Below, piece after piece: positions 17,964-26,678 of a stretch of 64,000 bases of DNA. Below the pieces are notes generated by a model. It made no database searches and was not told the DNA's origin. It was given only the letters and a program-made list of their open reading frames with translations. Position 1 is the first letter of the stretch. Every line of letters begins with the position of its first letter. The position numbers and the translations under genes were made by a program. This DNA comes from Phycicoccus sp. Root101 (GTDB lineage: Bacteria; Actinomycetota; Actinomycetes; Actinomycetales; Dermatophilaceae), in assembly GCF_001426245.1 (NCBI RefSeq), contig NZ_LMCM01000010.1, forward strand, positions 62,001-126,000. Direction: 5' to 3'.

Positions 17964-18500
17964 TCAGTTCTCCGTGGTGCTGGTGTCGCCGGTGTCGGCG
18001 ACAGGTGTGGGATGGGGTGCGCGGCGGCGCAGGAGGCTCTCCCGGTTGGTCTCCAGGGCGGAGCCGAAACGTTCGAGGTGGGCGGCGAAGTCACTCGCCT
18101 GGTCGGGGGTCCAGTCGTCCATCAGCTCGCGGAACCACTCGTTGCGCTGCCGCTGGATGTCCTTGAGCAGGGCGACCCCCTCGTCGCTGAGGCGGACCAC
18201 CTGCACCCGGCCGTCCTCCGGGTCGCTGACCTTGTCGAGCAGACCGTGGCCGACGAGGGTGCTCACCTGGCGGCTCACGGTGGAGACGTCCGAGTGGATG
18301 GCCTCGGCGAGGGCCGACACCCGGCGGGGTTCGGCGAGGAGGTTGAACAGGAGCGGGTACGCCGTGGCGTCGACTGCCGGGTGGAGCCGTGGGGCGTGCA
18401 GCTTCATGGACTGGAGGAGCTTCATGAGGCGGACGAGGCCCAGGCTCACCCGGTCCGCGGTCTCCCGGTCGAGGTGGTGCGAGGGGTCGTGCTCAGGCAT
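17964..18500 (-). CDS. MarR-family transcriptional regulator
   Basis: The 178-residue product has the winged-helix pattern of MarR: AEAIHSDVSTVSRQVSTLVGHG is the recognition helix region, followed by DPEDGRVQVVRLSDEG, the wing with the conserved DxRxxxxxLT-like segment. MarR proteins repress their own operon and release DNA upon binding phenolic or drug ligands. The gene is directly upstream of the DHA2 pump and a TTGTGC-G-GCACAA palindrome lies 55-67 bases before its ATG, which fits autorepression. The ATG at 18500 with AGGTCAC before it is preferred to the GTG-type extension. Confidence 0.85.
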   Translation of the reverse strand: MPEHDPSHHLDRETADRVSLGLVRLMKLLQSMKLHAPRLHPAVDATAYPLLFNLLAEPRRVSALAEAIHSDVSTVSRQVSTLVGHGLLDKVSDPEDGRVQVVRLSDEGVALLKDIQRQRNEWFRELMDDWTPDQASDFAAHLERFGSALETNRESLLRRRAPHPTPVADTGDTSTTEN

Positions 18501-18554
18501 GGGGTGACCTAGGGGACGGAAGGTTGCTTGCGGCATACAAGTATCACGAGATAG

Positions 18555-18567
18555 TTGTGCGGCACAA
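18555..18567. promoter_or_regulatory. Candidate MarR operator palindrome
   Basis: TTGTGC-G-GCACAA is an almost perfect 6+1+6 palindrome in an AT-richer stretch (ATAGTTGTGCGGCACAATCA) upstream of marR and the pump. Position and symmetry fit a MarR-type operator; binding is inferred. Confidence 0.5.
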
Positions 18568-18642
18568 TCAGTTGTCCGCTTCTGAGCACGACGGTGCTAC
18601 GGGAACCAGCCGTTCGGACGAGCAGGAGGGGTCGCGCGCGCC

Positions 18643-19497
18643 TCAGGGGACCAGGACGAGGTGCTCCAGGACGCGGTGGGCGACGGCTTCGTCCCCGACC
18701 ACGCTGAAGTGGATGTCGTCGAGCCCGCCCCGGCCTGCGGCCCGGCGGGTCAGGCAGTCGGTCGAGAGCGTGATGGTCGTGAACACGTCCTCCGGGTCGC
18801 CGTCGTGGGCGATCCCCGAGAAGAGCGGTATGCCGCGCGCCTTGCCCTCGTCGCCGGGCTCCACCCAGACGCCGGCGCGCCCCATCACGGGCCCGGTGGA
18901 GTCGATGATGACGACGTTGCCGGGTTCGATCCCGGCCTCCTTGGCGACCAGCCGCGGCAGGGCGGCGAACAGCAGGTCCATGAACACCGCGGCCCCGCCG
19001 GAGTCGAGGTTGCCGGGGCGGCCGAGGGCATGGCGCAGGTCCTGCTCGTGGGTCCAGATGTCGAGGATCCGGCGCCGGAGCGTCTCGCCGACGGGCGCGG
19101 GGCCCCATGGACCGCGGACGACGGTCTCGAGGGTGACCTCGGGTGCGGAGAACTCTGCCACCCGTCGGGCCGCGACGGTCTCGAGCTCGTCGACGATCTT
19201 CTGGCCGACCATCGGGCGGCGCAGCTCGACCGACTTCTCGATGAACTGCCCTGCGTCGTTCCTGATGTGGCCGTAGGCGGGCACGTCCACCCGGGGCACC
19301 TCACCGGTGTGCAGCCAGGACTCCAGGCCCACGACGTGCGAGATCTGGTCCTTGACGGTCCAGCCCGGGCAGGCGGTCTCCTTGGCGAAGTCGGCCTCGG
19401 TGCAGGACCGACCCAGGTCGACGATGGCCTGGGTGGTCGCCTGGTAGGCCGAGACGAGTCCGGCCAGGTCTTCGGGTGCTGCCGGATGCAGGGGCAT
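18643..19497 (-). CDS. Maleylpyruvate isomerase family mycothiol-dependent enzyme
   Basis: The 284-residue protein has the MDMPI N-terminal DinB-like fold: CPGWTVKDQISHVVGLE near residue 45 supplies one His of the metal site and DIWTHEQDLRHALG near residue 150 the other residues. A C-terminal SCP2-like domain follows. Proteins of this family use mycothiol, the actinobacterial thiol, but only a few have known substrates, so the maleylpyruvate reaction should not be assumed. The gene is divergent from the CopD-CtaG fusion, with starts 27 bases apart. Confidence 0.82.
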   Translation of the reverse strand: MPLHPAAPEDLAGLVSAYQATTQAIVDLGRSCTEADFAKETACPGWTVKDQISHVVGLESWLHTGEVPRVDVPAYGHIRNDAGQFIEKSVELRRPMVGQKIVDELETVAARRVAEFSAPEVTLETVVRGPWGPAPVGETLRRRILDIWTHEQDLRHALGRPGNLDSGGAAVFMDLLFAALPRLVAKEAGIEPGNVVIIDSTGPVMGRAGVWVEPGDEGKARGIPLFSGIAHDGDPEDVFTTITLSTDCLTRRAAGRGGLDDIHFSVVGDEAVAHRVLEHLVLVP

Positions 19498-19523
19498 GCC
19501 CCCACCCTACTTAGGCTGGGGGC

Positions 19524-21563
19524 ATGACCTCACCTGCCGCGGTGTCCGTGAGACCGCAGGCGGCCACCCCCGCGCGGCTGCCGGGCGTCGCCCTGGTCGT
19601 CGCCGTGCTGCTCGCGCTGCCCCTCGCCGCGGCAGTCGGCCAGGCCGCCGTCGCCCCCGTCGTGGGCGACCCGGGCGGGGTCGTCCGCTGGGGCGTCCTC
19701 TACGCCCGCGTGCTGCACGACGTCGCCGCCGCGGTCACCGTCGGCCTGCTCGTGCTCGCCGCCTTCCTGGTCCCGGAGACCACCCGGACGCGACGCCGGA
19801 TCACCGCGACCCGCCTGGCCGGCGTCGCCGCCGGCGTCTGGGCCGTGGCCGGGGCGGTCGGCGCCGTGTTCGGCATGGCCACCCTCATCGGGATCCCGGT
19901 GCGCGACCCGGGCTTCGCCCAGCAGTTCACGACGTTCGCGTGGCAGCTCCTGCCGATCCGGGAGGTGCTCCTCACGAGCGGCCTCGCGGCCCTGGTGTGC
20001 ATCGGCGCCCTCGTGGCCACCACCAGGGCGGGCATGGCGTGGCTGGCGACGATCGCCGTGGTCGCCCTGCTGCCCCTGGCTCTCGCCGGGCACGCGGCCG
20101 GCGCCACCGACCACGGCACGGCCGTCAACGCCCTCGCCGTCCACCTCGTCGCCGTCACCGTCTGGGTCGGCGGCCTGCTCGCGCTCGCCGTGCTGCGGCC
20201 GCTGCTGGCCGGCTCCGACCTCGCCGCCACCGCGCAGCGCTTCTCCGTCCTCGCCGGCTGGTGCTTCGCGGCGGTGGCCGCCTCGGGCGTGCAGAGCGCG
20301 TTCCTGCGGGTCGGCACGTGGTCCGACCTCGGCACCCGCTACGGCGCGCTCGTCATCGTCAAGACCCTGGCCCTGGTCCTGCTCGGCGTCGCCGGGTACC
20401 TGCACCGCCGCAGCCTCCTGTCCCGCCTGCGGGGTGCCTCGCCCGGCACGGCGTTCGCCCGCCTCGTCGTCGCCGAGCTCGTGGTCATGGGGATCGCCAT
20501 GGGCACCGCGGTCGCCATGGCCCGCAGCGCACCGCCCGTCTCCGAGGCGCCGGTCGCCGACGCGACCCCTGCCTACAACCTCACCGGGTACCCCGAGCCG
20601 GTTCCGCTCACCGGTTCGAGCTGGTTCACGACGTGGACCACCGACTGGTTCTGGCTCGCCGTGGCCCTGGTCGCCGTCGGCCTCTACGTCGCCGGGGTCG
20701 TCCGCCTGCGCCGCCGCGGCGACGCCTGGCCGGTCCACCGCACCATCGTGTGGGTGCTCGGCTGGGCGGTCCTGCTGTATGCCGTGTGCGGCGCCCCCGG
20801 CGTGTACGGCCGGGTGCTCTTCTCGATGCACATGGTCATGCACATGGTCGTCGCGATGCTCGTGCCGCTGTTCCTCGTCCCGGCCGCGCCGATCCTGCTG
20901 GCGCTGCGCACCCTGCCGTCGCGCCCCGACAAGACGTGGGGCCCGCGGGAGGTGGTGCTCCAGGTCGTGCACTCCCGCGTCTTCCGGGCGATCGCCAACC
21001 CCGTCGTGGCCGCGGCGCTGTTCTTCTTCAGCCTGGCGATCTTCTACTACTCGCCGTTGTTCGAGCTGGCGCTGCGCACCCACACCGGGCACATGCTGAT
21101 GATGTTCCACTTCCTGCTCAGCGGGTACCTGTTCGTCTGGGTGCTGGTCGGCATCGACCCGGGCCCGAAGAAGTGGTCGCCCCTCATGCTGCTCGTCATC
21201 CTCTTCGCCACGATGAGCTTCCACGCGTTCTTCGGGGTCGTCATGACGGGGAGCACGACCATCCTCGCGCCCGACTTCTTCGAGGTCGTCAAGCTGCCGT
21301 GGATGACCGACCCCCTGCAGGACCAGAAGGAGGCCGGGGCCGTGGCGTGGGGGATCGGCGAGGCGCCGACCCTCGCCCTGACCCTCATGGTCGCCGTCGC
21401 CTGGGTCCGTTCCGACCGCGACGAGACCCGTCGGAAGGACCGCCAGGCGGACCGTGACGGGGATGCCGAGCTCGCGGCATACAACGCCCACCTGGCGGAG
21501 CTGCGACGCCGCGAGGAGCGGCAACGTCGCCGGGAGCAGGGCGACCAGGGCGACGGGAGATGA
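19524..21563 (+). CDS. CopD / CtaG (caa3-type assembly) fusion membrane protein
   Basis: The 679-residue protein joins two membrane modules. The first half (about residues 1-320) is a CopD-like copper import domain with about eight helices and HAAGATDHGTAVNALAVHLV. The second half (about 340-620) is CtaG/caa3_CtaG, with SMHMVMHMVVAMLVPLFLV and HTGHMLMMFHFLLSG providing many Met and His residues suited to copper. The fusion is known in actinobacteria and is thought to supply copper to cytochrome c oxidase. The C-terminus is a charged cytoplasmic tail. It is followed after seven bases by a nitrilase-type hydrolase. Confidence 0.87.
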   Translation: MTSPAAVSVRPQAATPARLPGVALVVAVLLALPLAAAVGQAAVAPVVGDPGGVVRWGVLYARVLHDVAAAVTVGLLVLAAFLVPETTRTRRRITATRLAGVAAGVWAVAGAVGAVFGMATLIGIPVRDPGFAQQFTTFAWQLLPIREVLLTSGLAALVCIGALVATTRAGMAWLATIAVVALLPLALAGHAAGATDHGTAVNALAVHLVAVTVWVGGLLALAVLRPLLAGSDLAATAQRFSVLAGWCFAAVAASGVQSAFLRVGTWSDLGTRYGALVIVKTLALVLLGVAGYLHRRSLLSRLRGASPGTAFARLVVAELVVMGIAMGTAVAMARSAPPVSEAPVADATPAYNLTGYPEPVPLTGSSWFTTWTTDWFWLAVALVAVGLYVAGVVRLRRRGDAWPVHRTIVWVLGWAVLLYAVCGAPGVYGRVLFSMHMVMHMVVAMLVPLFLVPAAPILLALRTLPSRPDKTWGPREVVLQVVHSRVFRAIANPVVAAALFFFSLAIFYYSPLFELALRTHTGHMLMMFHFLLSGYLFVWVLVGIDPGPKKWSPLMLLVILFATMSFHAFFGVVMTGSTTILAPDFFEVVKLPWMTDPLQDQKEAGAVAWGIGEAPTLALTLMVAVAWVRSDRDETRRKDRQADRDGDAELAAYNAHLAELRRREERQRRREQGDQGDGR

Positions 21564-21570
21564 TGGGCCG

Positions 21571-22371
21571 ATGAGAGTCGCGGTGCTGCAGGTCGCCTAC
21601 GGCGACGACGAACCCATGGACGACCGCGTCGAGCGGGTCGCGGCCCTGGTCCGCGAGCAGCAGGGCCACGACCTCGTGGTCCTGCCCGAGCTCTGGGCCC
21701 CCGGTGGCTTCTCCTACCGCGAGTGGGCCGGACGGGCCCAGCCCGTCGACGGCCCGATCGGCACCGCGATGGCCGCGGCGGCCCGCGACGCCGGGGTCAT
21801 GCTGCACGCCGGGTCCATCGTCGAACGGCCCGGCGACGGCGAGACCGGTCCGGAGGGACGTGGGCTCTGGAACACCTCCTTGGTCTACGCCGCGGACGGC
21901 AGCCTCGTCGCGACGTACCGCAAGATCCACCGGTTCGGGTTCGGTGCCGGTGAGCCCAGGCTCATGGACGCCGGTGAGGACGTCGTCCTCGTCGACCTGC
22001 CGGGCGGGGCAGGGCGAGCGGGCCTGTCCACCTGCTACGACCTGCGCTTCCCCGAGCTCTACCGACGCCAGCTCGACGCCGGGGCGACCGCCTTCGTGGT
22101 CCCTGCCGCCTGGCCGGCCGCCCGCGTGCGGCACTGGACCCTGCTGGCGCATGCCAGAGCGATCGAGGACCAGTGCGTCGTCATCGCCTGCAACACGGCC
22201 GGCACCCACGCCGGCACCGAGATGGGTGGCCACTCGCAGGTCATCTCGGCCACGGGCGAGGCGCTCGCCATGGCCGGGACTAGCGAGGAGGTGCTCAGTG
22301 TTGAGGTCGACATGGATGCCGTGACGACCTGGCGTGAGCAGTTCCCCGTGCTGCAGGACCGGCGGCTGTGA
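21571..22371 (+). CDS. Carbon-nitrogen hydrolase (nitrilase superfamily)
   Basis: The 266-residue protein has the complete nitrilase triad: E40 in VVLPELW, K118 in RKIHRFGFG and C155 in STCYDLRFPELYR. It belongs to the amidase group (Nit1/Nit2 or omega-amidase-like branch) that cleaves C-N bonds of small amides such as deaminated glutathione or 2-oxoglutaramate; the true substrate is unknown. The ATG at 21571 follows GGGAGATGATGGGCCG. Its end overlaps the next gene by four bases (GTGA), so the two are coupled. Confidence 0.85.
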   Translation: MRVAVLQVAYGDDEPMDDRVERVAALVREQQGHDLVVLPELWAPGGFSYREWAGRAQPVDGPIGTAMAAAARDAGVMLHAGSIVERPGDGETGPEGRGLWNTSLVYAADGSLVATYRKIHRFGFGAGEPRLMDAGEDVVLVDLPGGAGRAGLSTCYDLRFPELYRRQLDAGATAFVVPAAWPAARVRHWTLLAHARAIEDQCVVIACNTAGTHAGTEMGGHSQVISATGEALAMAGTSEEVLSVEVDMDAVTTWREQFPVLQDRRL

Positions 22372-24227
22372 CGCCCCAGCTCGCGTCGCCCCGTGCGGCC
22401 ACCCGCCTCCGTGCGCCCGAGCTCTCAGGTCGCGGCTGGCTCAACACCGGCGGGGCGGACCTCTCGCTCGCCGAGCTCCGCGGCCGGATCGTCGTCCTCG
22501 ACTTCTGGACGTTCTGCTGCGTGAACTGCCTGCACGTCCTGGACGAGCTGCGCCCGCTCGAGGAGAAGTACGCCGACTCCCTCGTCCTCATCGGCGTCCA
22601 CTCACCGAAGTTCGAGCACGAGGCCGACCCCGACGCGCTGGTCGCCGCCGTGGAGCGGTATGCCGTGCACCACCCGGTCCTCGACGACCCCGACCTCGTG
22701 ACGTGGCAGGCCTACACCGCACGAGCCTGGCCGACCCTGGTCGTCATCGACCCCGAGGGGTACATCGTCGCCTCGATGTCCGGCGAGGGCCACGCCCACG
22801 GCCTGGCCGTCCTCGTCGAGGAGCTCATCGCCGAGCACAGCGCCAAGGGCACGCTCCGCCAGGGCGATTCGCCGTATGCCGCGCCCGAGCCCGCGGAGAC
22901 CGCGCTGCGGTTCCCCGGCAAGGTCGCCGGGTTGCCCGACGGCTCCTTCGTCGTCTCCGACACCACGCACCACGAGATCGTCTGGCTCGAGCCCGACCTG
23001 GTCACCGAGCGTGGCAGGTTCCGCGGGGCGGAGGTCGGCGACCTCGCCGAGCCGCAGGGCGTCCTCGTCCTTCCGGCGGCCACTGCGCAGCGAGTCGGCT
23101 ATGACGTCGTGGTCGCCGACTCGGTGAACCACCGGGTCCTCGGCTTGCGCCTGTCCGACGGCACCTGGACCGTGCTGGCCGGCACGGGGGAGCAGCTGCG
23201 CGAACGTTCCGGCAGCGGCCCGGCCCTCCGGCAGCCGCTCTCGACCCCGTGGGACCTCGCCTGGTTCATCGACCGGGTCGTCATCGCCATGGCCGGCGTC
23301 CACCAGCTCTGGGCCCTGCACCTGGCCACCGACCCGGCCGACAACACGGTCGCCGTCCTCGGCGGGACCTCGGCCGAGGGGGTGCGTGACGGCGCTGCGG
23401 ACGAGGCGTGGTTCGCCCAGCCCTCGGGCCTCGCGGTCTCGGCTGACGGCACCCGCCTCTGGGTCGCCGACTCCGAGACCTCGGCCCTGCGTTCGCTCGA
23501 CGTGACCGACGAGGGGTTCGTCGTGACGACCCACGTCGGGAAGGGGCTCTTCGACTTCGGTCACCGCGACGGCGCAGCAGACCAGGCGCTCTTCCAGCAC
23601 CCCCTGGGGGTCACCGTGCTGCCGGACGGGTCGGTCGCCGTCTCCGACACGTACAACGGGGCCATCCGACGGTTCGACCCGGTCGCGGGAGAGGTGAGCA
23701 CGCTCGCCAGCGGCCTGCGCGAGCCCTCCGACGCCCTCGTCGAGAGCAGCGACTCGGGGACGAGCCTGCTCGTGGTGGAGTCGGCAGCGCACCAGCTCGT
23801 GCGGATCCCGTTGCCGGACAAGGCGACCCGCGTGGACGGCCTCGCCCGCCAGACGCAGCGGCCCCGGACCAGCATCGCGGCGGGCGAGGTGCGCCTCGAG
23901 GTCACCTTCACCCCGCCCACCGGCCAGAAGCTCGACCATCGTTGGGGCGACCCGACGCGACTGGTCGTGTCGGCCACCCCGGAGCACCTGCTGCGCTCCG
24001 GGGGCGGGAGCGCCCAGGGCCTCACCAGGGTGCTCGACCTCGACCCCTCGGTCGGCGACGGCGTCCTGCACATCTCCGTGCAGGCAGCCTCGTGCGACGG
24101 CGACCCGGTCACCGGCGAGGTGCCCGAGCACGCCGCCTGCCACCTCTACCAGCAGGACTGGGGCATCCCCGTCGTGCTCGTCGCCGACGCCCCCGCCGAG
24201 CTCACCCTCGACCTGCGCGGCGTCTGA
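22368..24227 (+). CDS. NHL-repeat protein with N-terminal thioredoxin domain (NHLRC2-like)
   Basis: The 619-residue product begins with a thioredoxin/TlpA-like domain (about residues 20-165) carrying DFWTFCCVNCLHV, the CCxxC form of the active site typical of NHLRC2-like proteins. From about residue 175 to 480 it has NHL beta-propeller repeats (FPGKVAGLPDGSFVVSD, HPLGVTVLPDGSVAVSD). A C-terminal beta domain follows. No signal peptide is seen, so it is probably cytoplasmic. The function in bacteria is unknown; a thiol redox role with a protein-binding propeller is plausible. It is coupled to the nitrilase gene. Confidence 0.82.
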   Translation: MTPQLASPRAATRLRAPELSGRGWLNTGGADLSLAELRGRIVVLDFWTFCCVNCLHVLDELRPLEEKYADSLVLIGVHSPKFEHEADPDALVAAVERYAVHHPVLDDPDLVTWQAYTARAWPTLVVIDPEGYIVASMSGEGHAHGLAVLVEELIAEHSAKGTLRQGDSPYAAPEPAETALRFPGKVAGLPDGSFVVSDTTHHEIVWLEPDLVTERGRFRGAEVGDLAEPQGVLVLPAATAQRVGYDVVVADSVNHRVLGLRLSDGTWTVLAGTGEQLRERSGSGPALRQPLSTPWDLAWFIDRVVIAMAGVHQLWALHLATDPADNTVAVLGGTSAEGVRDGAADEAWFAQPSGLAVSADGTRLWVADSETSALRSLDVTDEGFVVTTHVGKGLFDFGHRDGAADQALFQHPLGVTVLPDGSVAVSDTYNGAIRRFDPVAGEVSTLASGLREPSDALVESSDSGTSLLVVESAAHQLVRIPLPDKATRVDGLARQTQRPRTSIAAGEVRLEVTFTPPTGQKLDHRWGDPTRLVVSATPEHLLRSGGGSAQGLTRVLDLDPSVGDGVLHISVQAASCDGDPVTGEVPEHAACHLYQQDWGIPVVLVADAPAELTLDLRGV

Positions 24228-24357
24228 CGAGACGTCTCACGTCACGTCGGACGGCACACGTCTGCTCCCGCCCTGCCTAGACCTGCCGACGCGCATGCCA
24301 CCTTCCCTGGACAGCGCCGGCCACCTCACGCCCTCCCACGGCGTCTGAGGGCACCCG

Positions 24358-25683
24358 TCACCTCCGGAGGGCGAAGGTGACGGTCTTCCTCCCCTGGACG
24401 TCGGTGACGACGTGGTGCGAGTAGCGGCCGTCGTGGGCTCGGCGGTGGTGGTGCCCGCACAAGGGCACTGCCTTGGCGAGATCGGTCCGGCCGCCACGTG
24501 ACCACGGGTCCTCGTGGTGCAGCTCGGACCACGCATAGGGCCGATCACATCCGTGCGCCGCACACGAGTCGTACCTCGTGGCGAGGGCCGTGCGCTGCGC
24601 CTCGGTGAAGAACCGCTCCTGCCGCCCCAGGTCGAGCGGCACCGATCGTCCGCCCAGGACGGCTGGCAGGATCCCGGCGTTGCATGCCAGGCGTCGCACC
24701 TCTCCGGCCGAGAGGTCCTGACCGGTGTCGAGGTGGGCAGCTCCCACGGCGGCCTCGAGGCGGTCGTGGTCGATGGTCACCACGACGGTCGCCGCCACCT
24801 TGCCGGACAACGAGTCGGTGGGCAGGTGCTCGAGCAGCTCGACGAAGGCCTTGCCGTAGCGGTGGGCCCAGTCGCCGTCCGCCGTCCGGAAGGCGTCCCA
24901 CGTGGCCACCTCGACCTCGGCTCGCGTGCCGGCGCCAGCCGCCTTCGCCACCGTGGCTGCCCTCTGGGCGAACCGGCGCGGTGAGGCGATCTGCTGGACG
25001 GTCTTGGCCAGGATCGCCGCAGCCAACGACGGCAGGGTGAAGTGCCCGGTCGTCGTCCCGTCGCCGTTGTGGTGCCAGGTCAGTCGCGACTTCGCGAGGG
25101 CGGCCTCCTCCTCGGCACGGAGCACGTGGTCCTCGTGCGCGTCGACCTCGGCCCGGGAACGCTCTGTCGCCGACAGGATCCGCCGCCCCTCCTTGCGCAG
25201 GGTGGCCGGGTCGACGAGACGGGCGCGGCGCACCAGGTCGCCCTCGATGGCGGCGCGCTCGTGCAGGCTCAGACCGTCGGGCAGCTGTGCCGTCGCCCTC
25301 GCGATGACGTGGGCGTGCTCGGTCGACACGTCCCCGGCCGCCAGCGCCGCACGGGTGGCCGGCAGGTCACTGTCCAGGGCAGCTGCCAACCGCACGTCAC
25401 GCGCAGCCTGTCCCCCATCCCTGCGGGTGCTGAGGGCCAACCAGGCAGAGGTACCCGTCAGCCCGGACCCCGAGGCGATCTCCGAGCGGTCTGCCTCGGC
25501 GACCAGGGACAGGCGCACGGACTGCAGCCGCGCGATGAGCCGATCGACCTCTCCGAGGCTGAGCGCGGCTGCGGCCCCACCTCGGACGTCACCGGTGTCG
25601 AGGCGGTCCAGCAGTCCGTCGATGCGGCGCAGCGTCTCGACCGTCCCCAGCGGGGCGGTGCGGACGGTGGCGATCGCGGCCAT
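24358..25683 (-). CDS. DUF222 domain HNH endonuclease-like protein
   Basis: The 441-residue product has the DUF222 (13E12 repeat) region in its first 330 residues and an HNH nuclease motif at the end: a Cys pair in CAAHGCDRPYAWSELHHEDPW is followed by VPLCGHHHRRAHDGRYS. Such genes occur in many copies in actinobacterial genomes and behave like mobile or rapidly multiplying genes, though their target is unknown. ATG at 25683 is preferred over 25704, which adds seven residues. There is no linked gene. The 130 bases after its stop, up to the NHL gene, show no clear feature. Confidence 0.8.
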   Translation of the reverse strand: MAAIATVRTAPLGTVETLRRIDGLLDRLDTGDVRGGAAAALSLGEVDRLIARLQSVRLSLVAEADRSEIASGSGLTGTSAWLALSTRRDGGQAARDVRLAAALDSDLPATRAALAAGDVSTEHAHVIARATAQLPDGLSLHERAAIEGDLVRRARLVDPATLRKEGRRILSATERSRAEVDAHEDHVLRAEEEAALAKSRLTWHHNGDGTTTGHFTLPSLAAAILAKTVQQIASPRRFAQRAATVAKAAGAGTRAEVEVATWDAFRTADGDWAHRYGKAFVELLEHLPTDSLSGKVAATVVVTIDHDRLEAAVGAAHLDTGQDLSAGEVRRLACNAGILPAVLGGRSVPLDLGRQERFFTEAQRTALATRYDSCAAHGCDRPYAWSELHHEDPWSRGGRTDLAKAVPLCGHHHRRAHDGRYSHHVVTDVQGRKTVTFALRR

Positions 25684-25812
25684 GCGACCAGTGTATTCGA
25701 ACACCTGTTCGAACTCAAGGGGGTTGGTTCAGCACGTTTCGCACCGTTCACCGTGGCCGCGGCCTAGTCTCGAGTCCTCGGCCCTGTCGGGGCCACGGAG
25801 AGGTGGGGAACC

Positions 25813-25986
25813 ATGCTCAAGCTGATCCTGCTCCTGCTCATCGTCATCGCGGTCCTGGCGTTCCTGCTCAACCGGCGCGGTGCGACTTTCGAGAAGAAGG
25901 GCGACAACCCCTACCAGGGCCGCTCGGCCGAGGAGCACCGCATCACCGGCAACGGCCCGACCGGCGGCATGGGCCCGGGGGCCTGA
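25813..25986 (+). CDS. Small membrane protein of 57 residues
   Basis: This short gene has an ATG at 25813 preceded by GAGAGGTGGGG and ends with TGA at 25984-25986. The product starts with a single membrane helix (MLKLILLLLIVIAVLAFLL) followed by a polar tail with GDNPYQG and a Gly-rich end. GC-rich third positions support real coding. The family is unknown. It lies divergent from the DUF222 gene and 128 bases before another small membrane protein. Confidence 0.6.
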   Translation: MLKLILLLLIVIAVLAFLLNRRGATFEKKGDNPYQGRSAEEHRITGNGPTGGMGPGA

Positions 25987-26114
25987 GCGCCCCACCTTCG
26001 CCGGGCGTCATGCTTTCGGCTGTCCCTGCGCGCCATTCCTGCAGGTCAGGCGCGCCGGGTCTACGCTCGCACCCACTGGGTGCAGCCTGCGCCCGCGACC
26101 TTCCAGGAGTGAAC

Positions 26115-26378
26115 ATGTACATCGGACTGGGCATCTTCCTCATCGTCGTCGGCGCCGTCCTGACGTTCGCCCTCAACGCTTCGGTGTCCGGGATCGACCT
26201 CGCCACGGTGGGGTGGATCTGCATGGCTGCCGGAGTGCTCGCCATCCTGCTGTCCCTCGTCGTGACGCGTCGGGCCACGACCGGAGGCGGCTACTCGGCC
26301 CGTCGGGTCAGCCACACCGACCCGGCCACGGGCACCCGCGTCGACGAGGTCGACGTCGACCGCGACCGCGGCATCTGA
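26115..26378 (+). CDS. DUF6458 family small membrane protein
   Basis: The 87-residue product has two membrane helices (about residues 2-21 and 30-50) with the family sequence MYIGLGIFLIVVGAVLTFA and SGIDLATVGWICMAAGV, then a charged tail with VDEVDVDRDRGI. This matches DUF6458, an actinobacterial family of unknown function. The AGGAGTGAAC before the ATG sets the start. A 16-bp hairpin follows 16 bases after the stop. Confidence 0.8.
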   Translation: MYIGLGIFLIVVGAVLTFALNASVSGIDLATVGWICMAAGVLAILLSLVVTRRATTGGGYSARRVSHTDPATGTRVDEVDVDRDRGI

Positions 26379-26394
26379 GCACGACGATGCACCA

Positions 26395-26430
26395 CTGAGG
26401 GCGGGCCGCTCGTGAGCGGCCCGCCCTCAG
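26395..26430 (+). terminator. Terminator hairpin after the DUF6458 gene
   Basis: A perfect 16-bp stem (26395-26410 and 26415-26430) closes on CGTG, directly downstream of the small membrane protein gene. Confidence 0.8.
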
Positions 26431-26599
26431 TCATGTGCGGATCCGTGTCAGGCCCGGGGGTGACCAATCCGTTCACGGGGGTGGGTCCGAAGAGCATGCA
26501 GAGGTCGTGGTTCCGTCGCGCACGGGGGTGCCGAGGGGGTGCGACCGCAGGGGCGTCGAAGGGCTGGATCCGCAGGGGGATGCCAGCCCTTCGCACGCG

Positions 26600-26632
26600 C
26601 CGGGAGCGGACGGCATACCCGTCCGCTCCCGG
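26600..26632 (-). terminator. Terminator-like hairpin after fadE
   Basis: A perfect 14-bp stem (26600-26613 and 26619-26632) closes on the loop CATAC, 46 bases beyond the fadE stop on the minus strand. GGCATAC spans the end of the first arm and the loop. The rest of 26431-26678 shows no gene. Confidence 0.65.
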
Positions 26633-26678
26633 TGGCCACCCGCTGGTGGCCCCAGCGTCGGTCGCGGGGCCGCGTGGC

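Noticed and set aside
24358-25683. The DUF222-HNH gene as an active mobile element.
   Set aside because: No flanking repeats, target duplications or partner genes are visible, so only the protein is annotated.
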